Assembly (NCBI GenBank): GCA_039881145.1
Contig: JAYKKI010000008.1
Span: 37,161,001 to 37,225,000 of the forward strand
DNA: 64,000 nt
Reading direction: 5' to 3'
Source of the DNA: Druceiella hillmani
Taxonomy: Eukaryota; Arthropoda; Insecta; Lepidoptera; Hepialidae
Part shown: positions 25,340 to 37,020 of the stretch, piece by piece
Layout of the letters: the number at the start of each line of letters is the position of its first letter
Position numbering within the stretch: the first letter of the stretch is position 1
Translations under genes and position numbers: made by a program
Notes under the pieces: generated by a model
The model's input: only the letters and a program-made list of their open reading frames with translations
Database searches by the model: none
What the model was told of the DNA's origin: nothing

Positions 25340-25560
25340 GAATATATTTGGCGTTAATTTTGTAGAAATTCATTATTTACAATTAAATGAAACTACATGA
25401 TGTAGTATTATTTCTACTTTCTTTAATTTCTTTACCACGACCTAGATTTCGTTGTATTACACCATTTTCAGGTGGGCTATTAGCAAAGATCTTTGCCAAT
25501 AGCCCACCTGAAGCTGTATACTACATCACGTAGTTTCATTTAATTGTGAATTGAAATAAT
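25340..25560. mobile_element. Penelope-like element, inverted pair 3
   Basis: Two element ends face each other around 25489. The central palindrome has 20-bp arms with one mismatch (25470-25489 against 25490-25509). The left arm is complete from 'gaatatatttggcgttaatt'. The right arm lacks the middle segment that would carry the ribozyme-like fold and resumes at 'tacatcacgtagtttcattt'. Confidence 0.75.
25435..25476 (-). ncRNA. Hammerhead-like motif, decayed (inverted pair 3, left arm)
   Basis: On the minus strand: ccac / ctgaaaat / ggtgt-aat-acaac / gaaat / ctag / gtc / gtgg. G8 is A, and the first stem II pair is lost. Confidence 0.4.
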
Positions 25561-25838
25561 ATATCATAGCTTAGATTTCCCGGAAAATATGGAGACGGTA
25601 CCTGGCGCGGGTTTCCAGGTTTTGCATTGACTATATTTGTAAGCCCAAAAATGAAATAAAATTGTACTAAGTATCACAAAGTATATATGTAAAATTGTTT
25701 TTTGTTCAAAAGTAAGCGCAGCACATGAGTACCGTTTAGTGTAACCTGTTGCAGGGGTCTCCACTTTTCATATGACTTCACAATAAATTGTAAAATTACC
25801 TCAAAAATCGCCAAGTAGGAGGTGACGTTGAAAGTTAT

Positions 25839-25843
<5 letters not shown>

Positions 25844-25902
<59 letters not shown>
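25844..25902. repeat. (TA)n tract
   Basis: About 59 bp of alternating TA. The apparent minus-strand open frame here is repeat-derived. Confidence 0.95.
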
Positions 25903-25906
<4 letters not shown>

Positions 25907-26334
25907 TGCATACACATATGTACATATTTGTAAATGTGTTAGTATATATAACGAATACATTTTAATGGCAATCACTTTTCGGGTTAATGATTGTTCGCTT
26001 TAACAATTACGACTACCGTATTATAATTATTAAGTCATAATCAGGTCATATCAAACTAGAGTTTTATTTGTGTTAAAAAAAAAGGCGCACACTACCAGAT
26101 TATCTCTTGCATAATTTCAGTTAAAGTAGATATCACTGCACGAAGCTCTCTAAATTATATTTCGTATAATTTTTCAGTATTCCATGATAATTCTATATTT
26201 AAATAATAATTCAGGAGTTTCAAAATATTTCTGCAACACCTTGATATTTTTTCAGTTACCACTAAAAGAAATAAAAGAGTAAATATTACATCTATTCTCA
26301 CAAAACTATTGATAACCCTGTGCCCTTTAAGACA

Positions 26335-26335
<1 letters not shown>

Positions 26336-26384
<49 letters not shown>
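26336..26384. repeat. (TA)n tract
   Basis: About 49 bp of alternating TA, only 430 bp from the previous tract. Confidence 0.95.
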
Positions 26385-26388
<4 letters not shown>

Positions 26389-27714
26389 AATTAAATCTGT
26401 GGTTGTTTGAAGAATAAGATTTGTAAAACATCGGCGAAATTCAAGATTTAATTTTAGTTTTAATAACCTTTATTTTAGTTCTTTACGTAAAACAAATTTA
26501 ATTTCATATTATATAGTTCAAACTATTTTGTATGAAGTGTAACAAGCATTGGTATTATATACTGGATACCTTGTAATCAGATACCAAGTCTGTTTACACG
26601 TTAGATACAATAATTATACACGTCACGCTCCGTCGTACGTGAAGTCAATATGAACGGTTGCTTAATATTCTGCATATATTAATTTAACAAACACCTATGC
26701 ATTGCAAGTAGTACATAGCTAGATATCATATAGTACTACATAGCTATACCTGTTTAGAATTTTCATGTATCTGACCTCTCTTTCATAAGATACGTTGTGA
26801 AATCAGAAGACTTTCCTCATATATCATTTTCATCAGGATGTAATGATTATACTTTTCCGACAAAATTTATGTATTTATTTCAACTAGGCTAAAATCAAAA
26901 TTTTGCATGTTTGTATCTAATTATCCAGCAGATCAGCTTAAAATATTTAAATATATTTAGTTAATTTTAATATCAAGTGATTCGTCCTAATTCTCTAAAT
27001 AGTACTAGCCCGGTGTGAAGAATTTTTAAGAAAAATTAATGACTTCCGAAATATGTTCATTATATGTCAAAAATATTAATATAAATTGATTGAAAAGATA
27101 ACTTGATCTGGTATGCCATTATATCGATTTATATGCTAGTATACCGGTGTGTATGCGATTGCAAGTTGGTAATCTATAACCATGCATAGCCCGTCACATT
27201 GTACAAATAAAAACGAAGTCAAAAAAAATAAAAGCAGATGTGTAAAATTATGGAAATGGTAACAACATAGTCCAATTTTCTTAATATGATATGAATAAAA
27301 AACGAACTTAAATGAGTTTTACGTTTGAGAAATTCAGAACGTCATTCGCAAAATTACTTTTTCTTTTCAAACCATTTGAAATATAGAATCAAAGTAAGAA
27401 AATAAATCTACGATTTCAAAGATATCACTCGCCAAGTATAATGTTACCAATGTGATAAATTTGAAAAAAAAACAACATGAAAACTCTTTGTAAGCAACGA
27501 AAAAGTGTCACAATAAATAATTTGTTATTAAAAATTTATATAATTATTTGTCGATGTTAAAGTTCCATATTCTGAATAAATAATACTGATTAATAAATTT
27601 AATTCATATTACTAAATTAAATTAATTAAACGGGAAAAGATTATGAATTTACTTTTCTTGTATTATTATTTTATAAATTACTTCCATGTTTTCAATCCGT
27701 ACTGGATATAATAG
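26385..27714. other. Gene-free AT-rich stretch
   Basis: Only a small inverted motif 'gtagtacatagcta' around 26709-26745 was noticed. Confidence 0.55.
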
Positions 27715-28252
27715 TTTTTAGGATTCCGTATCTCAACAAAGAAAAAGGAACCCTTATAGATCACTTCTTTGTCGTCTGTCGATCTGTCAAGATCCTTTTA
27801 CGCAGGAACACGTGGAGGTATCAAGTTGAAATTAATATCAAATACTTTGATCTACGATTCCTTGGAGTTGTAAAAACAAACTTTTAAATCCAAATCAAAC
27901 TTCCAAGTCAATGCAATCAAGGAGAATAATATAAGTACGGCCACTTATGCTGCATACTTTGACAATCGAAAATAAATTAAACCTATAGGGTACTTACTTT
28001 TGATCTGGAATCACGAATTTTGACAAAAAGCAAGGTCTCACAACATAAGTAAAGGAAGAAATCCTTAAATCGTTAGTTTGTAGTTATAAAACATAATTTT
28101 TTTATACATGCGCCTGTGAAAGGTCTAGTACGCAATATATTTTCTAAATATTTAAATAGAAACATTATGTAACACTAAACGTTTATAAATACCTAAATGT
28201 ATTCGGAATACTCGTAGTGCGAGTTTCACTCGTGCTTGACTGGTTTTTTATC
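27715..28252 (+). mobile_element. Lepidopteran dispersed repeat, near-complete copy
   Basis: It opens 'ttaggattccgtatctcaac', continues 'aggaacccttatagatcact', 'cgtctgtcgatctgtcaaga' and 'acacgtggaggtatcaagtt', and closes 'ctcgtagtgcgagtttcact' then 'cgtgcttgac'. I recognise this from memory as a very abundant repeat of moth and butterfly genomes. There is no coding capacity. It is the strongest single pointer to the taxon. Confidence 0.75.
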
Positions 28253-29738
28253 AATGAAATTCAAAATAAACATATAATTTATGTTCTATAACTTTAAGCT
28301 GTGTGACACTGAAAATTACGTTAATATTATGTTGAGTAATTATTACGTGCTATGCGTATAAACAAAAGCCTTAGAACCGATTGTGTTCTCTACGATTTAT
28401 TTTGTACGCCCCAACTAATTTTTAAAAAGATATCTTCAGTATAAAGATAGCTTTACATTTACCATTATAATATAATTATGGATAAAATTCTGGGTTTAGC
28501 TTAGAACTTTATCATAAAAATAATATATACAACTAAAATTTTATGCAAATAGATGCAGCAATTTTCGTACTATAAAAAAACAAATTTGATAAATAAATAC
28601 ACGAATAATCTTTCCAGATAATAATTGTTAATTTATTCTATTTCTTTAGACATTTTCATTCATAAAATAATTCCTCAGGCATTCGATAATCACTGACAGC
28701 ATTCCCCATTGTTTTCCCAAATATACCAAAGATAAAAGAAACACATGTCATTATATAAAAAAATACGAAATGAATACGTTTCACTCGTTATCATCATGTT
28801 TCATGCACTGTCAGTGCTCAAACACCTCGTTACCATGCAAATTTCAAATATCAAATCACGCCCGGTATCCCACGTTTTTTTCTAAATGACAACCCTTAAT
28901 ACACTTACTTATCAACATAACAATGATACAAAAAAGCTTTTTTGCGTCCTTCAGAATAAAAACAGATACTGTTTTAATATATTTAAACTCCGTCGACGGC
29001 AGCCCTTATCTGTTCATCCTTCGCGTTTCGGGGGATGAACATAATGTGTCCTGCGTAATGACGGCATCCTGATATCCTTTTCAGATTATAATCGCACTGA
29101 TGATACTGTTCGCGATTGTATCCTTTTTCAAATAAAAATAATACAATAAGGATTTCGCTTAAATATTCGGAGTACAATAACGAATGGGACTCGACGCTTT
29201 TAAAGCGGTGATGACGGTATTAAAATACGTTCTTTCATTGTTGAGAAAATTTGATATCCGTAAATAAAGTGTTTTAGGAGTCGAGATTACGATTGTGTTA
29301 CTGTTATTTTATTTTTAGTGAGTGTAATTAAAACGAGTGTGTATTGTCTTTGATGTGAAATGACAGAGCTTTCGCACTGGGTAATGCGCTTGGTTTTATC
29401 GATAAAACGGTACCTTGGAAGGAAATTTGTGTCATAAATCCTTTAAGCGATGATTCGTAATAATAACAGAGAAATATGGTTGTAAGTTATGTTAATTGTG
29501 AAGATAATACTAAAAAAAACCGTTTTACATTTTCTTTACAATCTCGAAACAGTATAAAGTTACGACTTATTGTCTGCAATGCGACATGAAATTAAATATA
29601 AACGATCTGCAAATATACTCGGGGATTTTGTTATTATGGTAGCTTATTAGGATAGTTACGAGAACATTTTCCATTAAAGTATAATTTTTACCCCAATTTG
29701 CAATCGATGTTTAACTATACCATTGACCCCTATTCACA

Positions 29739-30150
29739 AATTATTAAATATTTCCTTTAGTATTATTATACTAAATAAGAATATATGGTAGATAAAATGT
29801 TACGCCGAATTCTATCTATATGCTACTAAGCAATAATGCTGAGAGTTAAGTATCTACGTGTTATGGCGTATTGGTAACTGCTTCATAGTATTTATCATGA
29901 TAAGCGATTCAGTCTCTTATAATAAACGTTATCTAAGTAATAAATTATTAAATATTTCCTTTAGTATTATTATACTAAACAAGAATATATGGTAGATAAA
30001 ATGTTACGCCGAATTCTATCTATATGCTACTAAGCAATAGTGCTGAGAGTTATGTGTCTACGTGTTATGGCATATTGGTAACTGCTTCATAGTATTTATC
30101 ATGATAAGCGATTCAGTCTCTTGTAATAAACGTTATCTAAGAAATAAACG
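29739..30150. repeat. Tandem duplication, unit 204 bp x 2
   Basis: 'ttattaaatatttcctttag' occurs at 29741 and 29945. 'gttacgccgaattctatcta' and 'tcatgataagcgattcagtc' repeat in register. The copies are very similar. It ends about 600 bp upstream of GGT exon B. Confidence 0.92.
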
Positions 30151-30770
30151 TCAACTAGAATCCAAACTTAGAACAGCAAAATACCTTAGCTTCGTCATTT
30201 GCATAATTATTAAAGGCTCATTTATTATCTCGTTATTTAGTTGTAATGTTTAACTCTTCATGCGATTGGAGTTTTGTTTATAAAATGTGTAAACTGTGAA
30301 ATATTAAAATTTTTTATTTTCAAGGTTTTTTTGTCTGATTTTTTTTGGATAACTATAGATCTTTTCTATTGAATGGCAAGTCTCAGTTCAAATATAATAA
30401 TTTTAAAATAAAAAGTTTAATTTGGACAAGTATGTACCGTCATTGAAATAAAATTATAACTTCTTTGCTCTGATTTCATTGGCGAACAGTACAACGTTGG
30501 GTACTTTTGTATGGAAATGAATTTACTAAATATTGTTTCATTAGTAGGAAATATAGAAAACATAATTTGCTGGATTATAGAGAACCGATTAATCATAATG
30601 ACAATAAATGATTAACGATTAAAAAATAATTATGTATTTTATTTATGTTCTTAAAACCAGTGATACAATATAGGAACATTTTGGACAAAAATTATTTTAA
30701 CAGTAATATTTCCCTTTTTATAAAAAAAGTGGAATGTTAAATTAAAGAAAGGATATTTTGTTCATTTTAG

Positions 30771-30971
30771 GGGTGGAGTTATAATGATATACGACTACCA
30801 AAGAAACCGCCAGCAAGGACCCACGGTCATCGACTTCTCTAACGCCAGTAATTCCTCGAATGGCACAGCAGGACCAGCGCCAAAACTCATCAAGGGTCTA
30901 GCCTATCTCCATCTTAAGTACGGGAGGTTGCCTTGGTTCAGTCTTGTAAAGCCAGCTGCGGATCTTGCAAG
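30771..30971 (+). CDS. Gamma-glutamyltranspeptidase family protein, internal exon B
   Basis: The acceptor TTCATTTTAG ends at 30770. Its first base completes the split Ala codon from 2431, so the join reads GLDA-GGVIMIYDYQRN. The exon then reads RQQGPTVIDFSNASNSSNGT, AGPAPKLIKGLAYLHLKYGR and LPWFSLVKPAADLA, and ends on two bases of an Arg codon before donor GTATTG at 30972. The family landmarks are the GG turn, the IYD strand, and KYGRLPW..L.KPA..LAR, which parallels HGRLPW..L..P...LAR in human GGT1. Three overlapping N-glycosylation sequons (NAS, NSS, NGT) fit an extracellular or luminal protein. Where active GGTs have I-N/D-x-R-E, this protein has I-D-F-S-N, so the substrate-binding Arg appears to be missing. 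Light-chain exons are not in the window. Confidence 0.9.
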
Positions 30972-30984
30972 GTATTGATTTTCT

Positions 30985-31200
30985 ATATTAGTGTTGAATA
31001 TATATGGCGTTAACTTTGTAAAAATTCATTACTCACAATTAAATTAAACTACGTGATGTAGTATTATTTCTACTTTTAAATTCTTATTCCAAAAAACAAT
31101 AGCGGAAGCTGGGTTTCTGCGGGTTTTCTCACTGCTTTCGTTAGTGACTTTATAGTGCGGTATAATATTTACGAAAGTTATACAATATAGAAGTATTCTA
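30985..31200 (-). mobile_element. Penelope-like element, 3' terminal region of the 31-32 kb copy
   Basis: This segment shares the family end: gcgttaactttgtaaaaatt, then acaattaaattaaactacgt, then a downstream block with 'gggtttctgcgggttttctc'. It sits directly 3' (on the minus strand) of the GIY-YIG remnant, which ties the dispersed end repeats of this window to a Penelope-like element. Compared with 3217-3530, about 90 bp is deleted, including the hammerhead-like segment. Confidence 0.75.
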
Positions 31201-31409
31201 GTGAGGATAATAAATTAAACTGATGTTATTCTATGAGGTTATACAATGCAAATGTTCCGATGTATGTAATAAAGTTAAATGGATATTATTCTCAGTAATA
31301 TATTTATACAATAGCAAAGTTATCTAATGGTTGGCACAAGGTTATACCACTAATTATACATATCTCCCATTTTATTTTATTTTATTTTTTATTTTTATTT
31401 ATATATGTA

Positions 31410-32290
31410 GACGGGCAGAAAGCGTTTGAAGTGTACTGCAGTATTAATGTTGTCTAACTATATTATGTCTAGATGATATTAAGTATGGATGATGATATTG
31501 TATTTCGTTGTTCGTTTAATATATTAACGTTGGTGTCTTTTTTATGTCTGTTTATTCTAATATTTCTAGGATATTGAGTTTATTACCTTTTGTATTTATC
31601 TGTATTCTAAAGGGGGCACTGTCGGTACGACGGTGATGTTTATTTTAAATGAGGTGTTTTGCAAAGTAAGATATGTCTGGTTTGTTATTTCGCCAGCTGG
31701 CAATGTATTCTTTGTATCTGGTATTAAAATCTCTTCCTGTTTGACTTATATACACGCTATTGCAGTCGTTACTTTTAAGTTTATAGATACCCCTCTTTTT
31801 ATATTTATCTATTTTTTCTTTATTATTAATAAGAGTTTTATTTATTTATTTATCTACTTTAATGTATCTAATTGATACATATGGCGGACTTATTGCTACA
31901 AGAGCAAGCTCTTACAACAGTTTACCCAGTTACCACAAGTTTTACCCAAGTTATTTAAAGTACTATGCTATTATTTATATCTTAATTATTAGTTAAAAGT
32001 TTTCCTAGTTTAATTGATACATTACCTACGTATGGGATGGATTTATAGTAAATATTATTATTATTTAGTATGATTGGGTATATATCTTGGATTATGATTT
32101 TTCATAATTTATTCTTGTAGAGTTTTGTGACAATTGATGGGTTATAATTCTAATTTACTGTGATTTGTTTTATAGTTTTATTTCTTTACGTAAATTAGAT
32201 TTCTCTAGTGGGATGGTTAACGCTCTGTGAATTATCGATTGGATGGCTGCTAACTTCTTTATTAGTCTTTTAATGAAATATTATTCACAT
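31410..32290 (-). pseudogene. Penelope-like retroelement: RT-side linker and GIY-YIG endonuclease remnant
   Basis: Read on the minus strand from about 32270, the frame gives KKLAAIQSIIHRALTIPLEK. After a frameshift it gives KTIKQITVN then NPSIVTKLYKNKL, a pattern typical of the segment between RT and endonuclease in Penelope-like elements. From 31792 downwards it reads GIYKLKSNDCNSVYISQTGR, DFNTRYKEYIASWRNNKPDI and SYFAKHLI. This is a GIY-YIG nuclease with the second motif as YIS instead of YIG, the following Q-T-G-R, and the conserved R and E of the domain. Several in-frame stops and a frameshift show it is dead. The RT fingers and palm are absent, so the copy is 5' truncated. The matching 3' end of the family (30985-31200) lies just beyond. 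Confidence 0.82.
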
Positions 32291-32789
32291 TTGTATTTTT
32301 TTCCATTACTGGTTAATGCTTTTACATTTGCGTATTTTAAATTTACGTCATTTGCACTCTGTGGAATTTAGTATTAAACTTTGTTGAAAGCTGTAATTTA
32401 AAAAAATATAAAGCAAATTTTAATATCTGGTTCGATAACTATACTTACAATTATTGTAAATAAACAAAAACCACTAACACTCACCACTATGATGTTTCTT
32501 TCTTAAACCTAAATCTTACTTCGCCTGGTCATATAAATATGTCACTGTAAACTTGGTTTGTTTTGAGCTTTAAAACTCATTCATACAAAATGAAAAGCTT
32601 TTGAATATGAGACCTAAACTGAAAAAGAAAATATATTTTGAAAATACTAGTCGCATAAAATTTTGAATCTCAACGTATAATTCTAATGTGATAATATCGA
32701 TAAAATCTTATATGAACGGTTTTTAATAAAGATAAATTGAGATGTTTTTTGTCCTGTCAAAGCGAATGAAATAATAGCTCCACAAGTGA

Positions 32790-32794
<5 letters not shown>

Positions 32795-32884
<90 letters not shown>
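32795..32884. repeat. (TA)n tract
   Basis: About 90 bp of uninterrupted TA, the longest pure tract in the window. Confidence 0.95.
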
Positions 32885-32885
<1 letters not shown>

Positions 32886-34458
32886 CTCATAAAGGCATTT
32901 GTAAATACGTTCCTCCATCTTAGAAAGCGGTAAATAAAATGTATTGTGATAAACTTTATGTTTATGGTAACCGAGCAGTATCCAGACTTAAAGTTAAATG
33001 ACCGAGATGTACATGGTAATTACAAATAAAGAAAAAATGGCAAACTTCGCAGCGATTATTCAAAATAAGTAAATACAAATATGCATTATTGCAAAAATTT
33101 TACAATTTTTGTGTTTTTTTATTACCGACTTGCTGTATACTTCCAGTGACGTGGTAAATTTCTTGAATCTTTGAGAATTTTGTCAATTTTTTCTCTTCGT
33201 TACAAATACGCCGAAATTGCATAAATTACTGGCAGGTTCAGTGCCAAAGTATAGGTAGATCTTTTGTGTAGAATGCAGTTTTTACTTATATGCAGTAGAA
33301 ATTGATTGCCTCATTGATCTACATACAGAATTTGAATTCGGGTAATTTTTTTTAATGTAATATTTGGAGGTTTTTATTCTCTATGATTCAATGTTGGGCA
33401 ACATTGAGTCATAAAATTAGTCAAATAATTTTAACAGTTTCAAAAAATTGCAATTATACAAATGTGCTAATTGCTAAGAGTATTTGAATTAGTATAAAAT
33501 GTCTTAAGCATATGCAATATTCGTGCATTCTTCGTGCCCTCTAAAACAATAAAATACTTAAAATAACTTTGAACAACAACGATAGGATGTCATTTTTTTG
33601 TTTTAAAAACGTTTTGCTTCTTTCAGTCACACAGATTTTGACATGCACTTTTATTCTTGTCTTTTATTATGTCTCTATATTGATATATTTCAAAATCCTC
33701 ATAAGACAAATTGCCCTCAATTACATCTTTTTTGATACACAGATATTTTTTAAATGTTGAATCAGACGTTTTCTGTATTTATTTTTGAGTGACTAAATTT
33801 AAATTTTCTTGTCTCTAGCTTCAATTTTTTTTTCAAATTTCCCACAAAATTCTACCCCAATTCAACCTCATTGGGGTTTTATTTTCTCAAAAAGTTAAAA
33901 TAAATATTTTAACTTTATAATTTTACCCAAAAGCCTAGATACGATCTTTCATGTATATATAACTTTAAATACTTCAAAAACGCTTCAATTGTTATTTTTT
34001 TAATTTATTACTAATGCTTCCACATTATAGTTCCTAAGCACATTCTGCCTTTTTGAAACTACTTTCAGGTATATTTTCAGATATAATTGTTACTTATATT
34101 ATCTTACTATGTAGTGTTATCCACGATTAATCTATTTTACTTTTCTTCCAGTAAATTTATAGCGAACAGTAAAATTACGTTTCAAGAAGTTGTGTACAAT
34201 AAATTATTTGTAGTAAGTCACCCCCGGTTGTTTCCTATACTCTCTGTGCGCGTCTTTCATTATATAAAAGCACTGTGATATCACGAGTCCAATCTTTAGG
34301 GATTTTACTCTCAACCAACGTGCGTGACATAAATACGCAATTGTCTTTAGATAATTTATTTAGTAATTGTTACCCACTAGTTTGATCCGGCATTGCAGTG
34401 AAGTTAAATTTTTATACAAAAAATAAAATGAAAGAAAATAAAATTTTAACAATACCAA

Positions 34459-34500
34459 TATATATATATTTATATATATATATATATACATATATATATT

Positions 34501-34558
<58 letters not shown>
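34459..34558. repeat. (TA)n tract, interrupted
   Basis: About 100 bp of TA with TTTA and CATA interruptions at its left side. Confidence 0.95.
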
Positions 34559-34563
<5 letters not shown>

Positions 34564-35094
34564 TGTAAGATAATCGTCATAACAATGGTTTACGATGAAT
34601 TAAAATCTAATTCTTTAAATGTGTTATCCTTATTTATTGCAGTGTCATAAAGATTTATAAATAGAATATTTGATGTACAACTAATCCACTTATTGTTACA
34701 TAGATACATAGACATATAATTGTTACTTTTTTCTAGGATTATAAGTGTTTAAAAGATGAAACCCTTTAATTAAGTTATAATTAAGATTTAATACGAAAAC
34801 GAAGTATAATTTAAATAAAATAAGACAACCAGACAATCATATACTAATTTCTAGAGTTTCATAGTGAAATGGAGAATTCTTTTAGCTTTGTCACGCCTAT
34901 CCGTCCTTTTGTTACAATTTTATAGTCTTACAGTTTAAACTTTCATGCCTATGTAAGTGTTTAAAGGTAAAAACCTCAACTAATATGTAACAAAATATTG
35001 AAAATAAAAGTTTTTTTAAAGTAACTTCAGCTAATTTTTCCGTTCCGATTGCATCAGCAAATTTAATAGGTATAGATAACCTCTCGATGGACCC

Positions 35095-35098
<4 letters not shown>

Positions 35099-35152
<54 letters not shown>

Positions 35153-35161
35153 GTGTGTGTG
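35099..35161. repeat. (TA)n tract with (TG)n edge
   Basis: About 52 bp of TA with one CA, passing into a short TG run. Confidence 0.95.
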
Positions 35162-35875
35162 TTAATTCCTTAGTTTGTTTATTTTACTAAAAATATAGCA
35201 TCCAAACGCAAAATCGTATGAATTCTAATTAAAATATTTAATACTAGTGTATTCAAGGTTTTTATAAAGTGTATAACTGAAGTATTTATTTTATTAGATT
35301 TTGAATTATAATAGCTTTTAAAATACTTTCAAAATAGGACATAATTTGTTGTATCAAACTCTGAACGAGGTCCAAGTCCAATGCCAAGTGAGACATAGCT
35401 CTGCGTCAAGTCTTAATAAAATACCTTATTGCATTATTAATTGTTTATTCCCTTAATAAGTAATTACTATTATACTTATTTTTTTCCTTTAAGCATATGA
35501 TAGTTATAATTTATATAATAGTTATAATTATTAATACATGAGATGTGTAAATTTATACATGTTTAGGGGTTTTAGTTTTACGATAGTTTGACTTAAATGT
35601 CGTGAAATTTAGGTTCTTAATTAGTTTCTAATGTATTATAATAATTAAAGCTTAAGTGCAAGTTTGATAAGTTTGGTTATTTTTTTTATACATACATAAT
35701 GCTCATAAATTCTAAAACAAATTCATTAGCGCGGGAAGCACACAATCCATATCAACTAAAATTAACTGGCATTAATCTATATCCGGAATAGAGGGACCAT
35801 TAAGCAAACGCGGAAGCTGATAACTAATAAAGCTATTCCACTCCGGCTAATCAGACCTATGAAATAATAAGGCGT

Positions 35876-36075
35876 CCACGTCGAAGGCAGGATCCTGTTC
35901 CTCCACGGTGCTGCCCATTAATTTATCACGAGCCCGAAACAGATTGCCTCGATTGACTTTCGACCTCCCAATCCATACATATGTCCGTCGGCCGCCCGCC
36001 CAACTTGCTGCCCGCCCATATATCTCGCTCTCATTTATTTTTTGCTATTTAAGAACCCCGCCCTGTCTAAAGATA
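35876..36075. promoter_or_regulatory. GC-richer island, candidate regulatory element
   Basis: It includes 'cattaatttatcacgagccc', a homeodomain-type ATTA core, and a run 'cggccgcccgcccaacttgc'. An open frame crosses it, but its peptide shows no domain. This is inferred from composition only. Confidence 0.35.
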
Positions 36076-37020
36076 GTTTTGGAGCTAAGTATGACAGCTG
36101 GGGATGATGTAATTTTTGATCTCGGACTACGATTTATTTTTCGTCTTTCTTTATCACTTTTATTTTTTCGATAACTTTTATAAAATAGTAAGCGGAATGT
36201 CCAGTTATATAAATATTAGGCAGGCTTTGAAGGATATAATTCTTTATTTTATTTCGGTGATAATCTTTCAGTATATTTTTATGTTGTCAATATTGGATCG
36301 TATTTTTTGACCGAAGCTTCATTTGGTGACATTGAGATATATAATCTAAGGTCAATAACGTTATGGTTGTTAGAAGGCTGACAGTCTTTAATTTTTAAAT
36401 TTCCTGACATTATAATAAAATTATTGAGATTTCAACATTATTATGTTGCTTTTCTCAACAAGTTTTTTTTTTAATTTCTCTATTTTTCTGCGTCGAGCCA
36501 GGATGATCTGTTTTTACTACAATATACATAATAATTGGAAACCTAATTAAAATGCATCTATTATATTTAAGTGATGCGCAAAGTAACAAATAGCTAAACA
36601 GGCAAATAGAAATTTTTCGTTTCATATGGAATCCAAATATGAAATATCTTCAATGCAAGATTTTTTTTGTAAATTGTTTTTAATAAACCAAATGGACACC
36701 CAACTTTTTTACAATTTTTCAAGTCTATTTTTCTTAAACTCATGAGCTTATTATCATCTCAATGTTAACGATATTATTTTCTATTTATTAAATAAACGCT
36801 AATTGTGACACTGTAAAATGAAAATCATATACATACAACTGGTGTCGTTGTCTATTTCCTAAATGTTTCTTAAAGTACGTTTAATTAAATTAAGCTTATA
36901 TATAATATACATCAGTATAAATACCTATCCTGGAACGTAGGTGGGAAACACGATTGAATTAATAGACATATGACAGTAAAAACTCATCCTATTCTCTTGG
37001 AAATAATTGTCTTCTGTAAT

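Larger units (their letters stand above)
2432..30770 (+). other. 28.3-kb GGT intron between exons A and B
   Basis: The intron is bounded by GTAAGT and TTCATTTTAG, and the two exons join in phase. It holds Penelope-like ends, tandem duplications, a Helitron-like tail, lepidopteran dispersed repeats and several (TA)n tracts, listed separately. No other exon with protein-family similarity was found on either strand. In vertebrate GGT genes introns at this position are far shorter, so the size here is repeat-driven. Confidence 0.8.

Noticed and set aside
35908..36174. Possible third GGT exon in the GC-richer patch
   Set aside because: None of the three + frames continues the GGT alignment after LAR, and no phase-compatible acceptor precedes a suitable frame.
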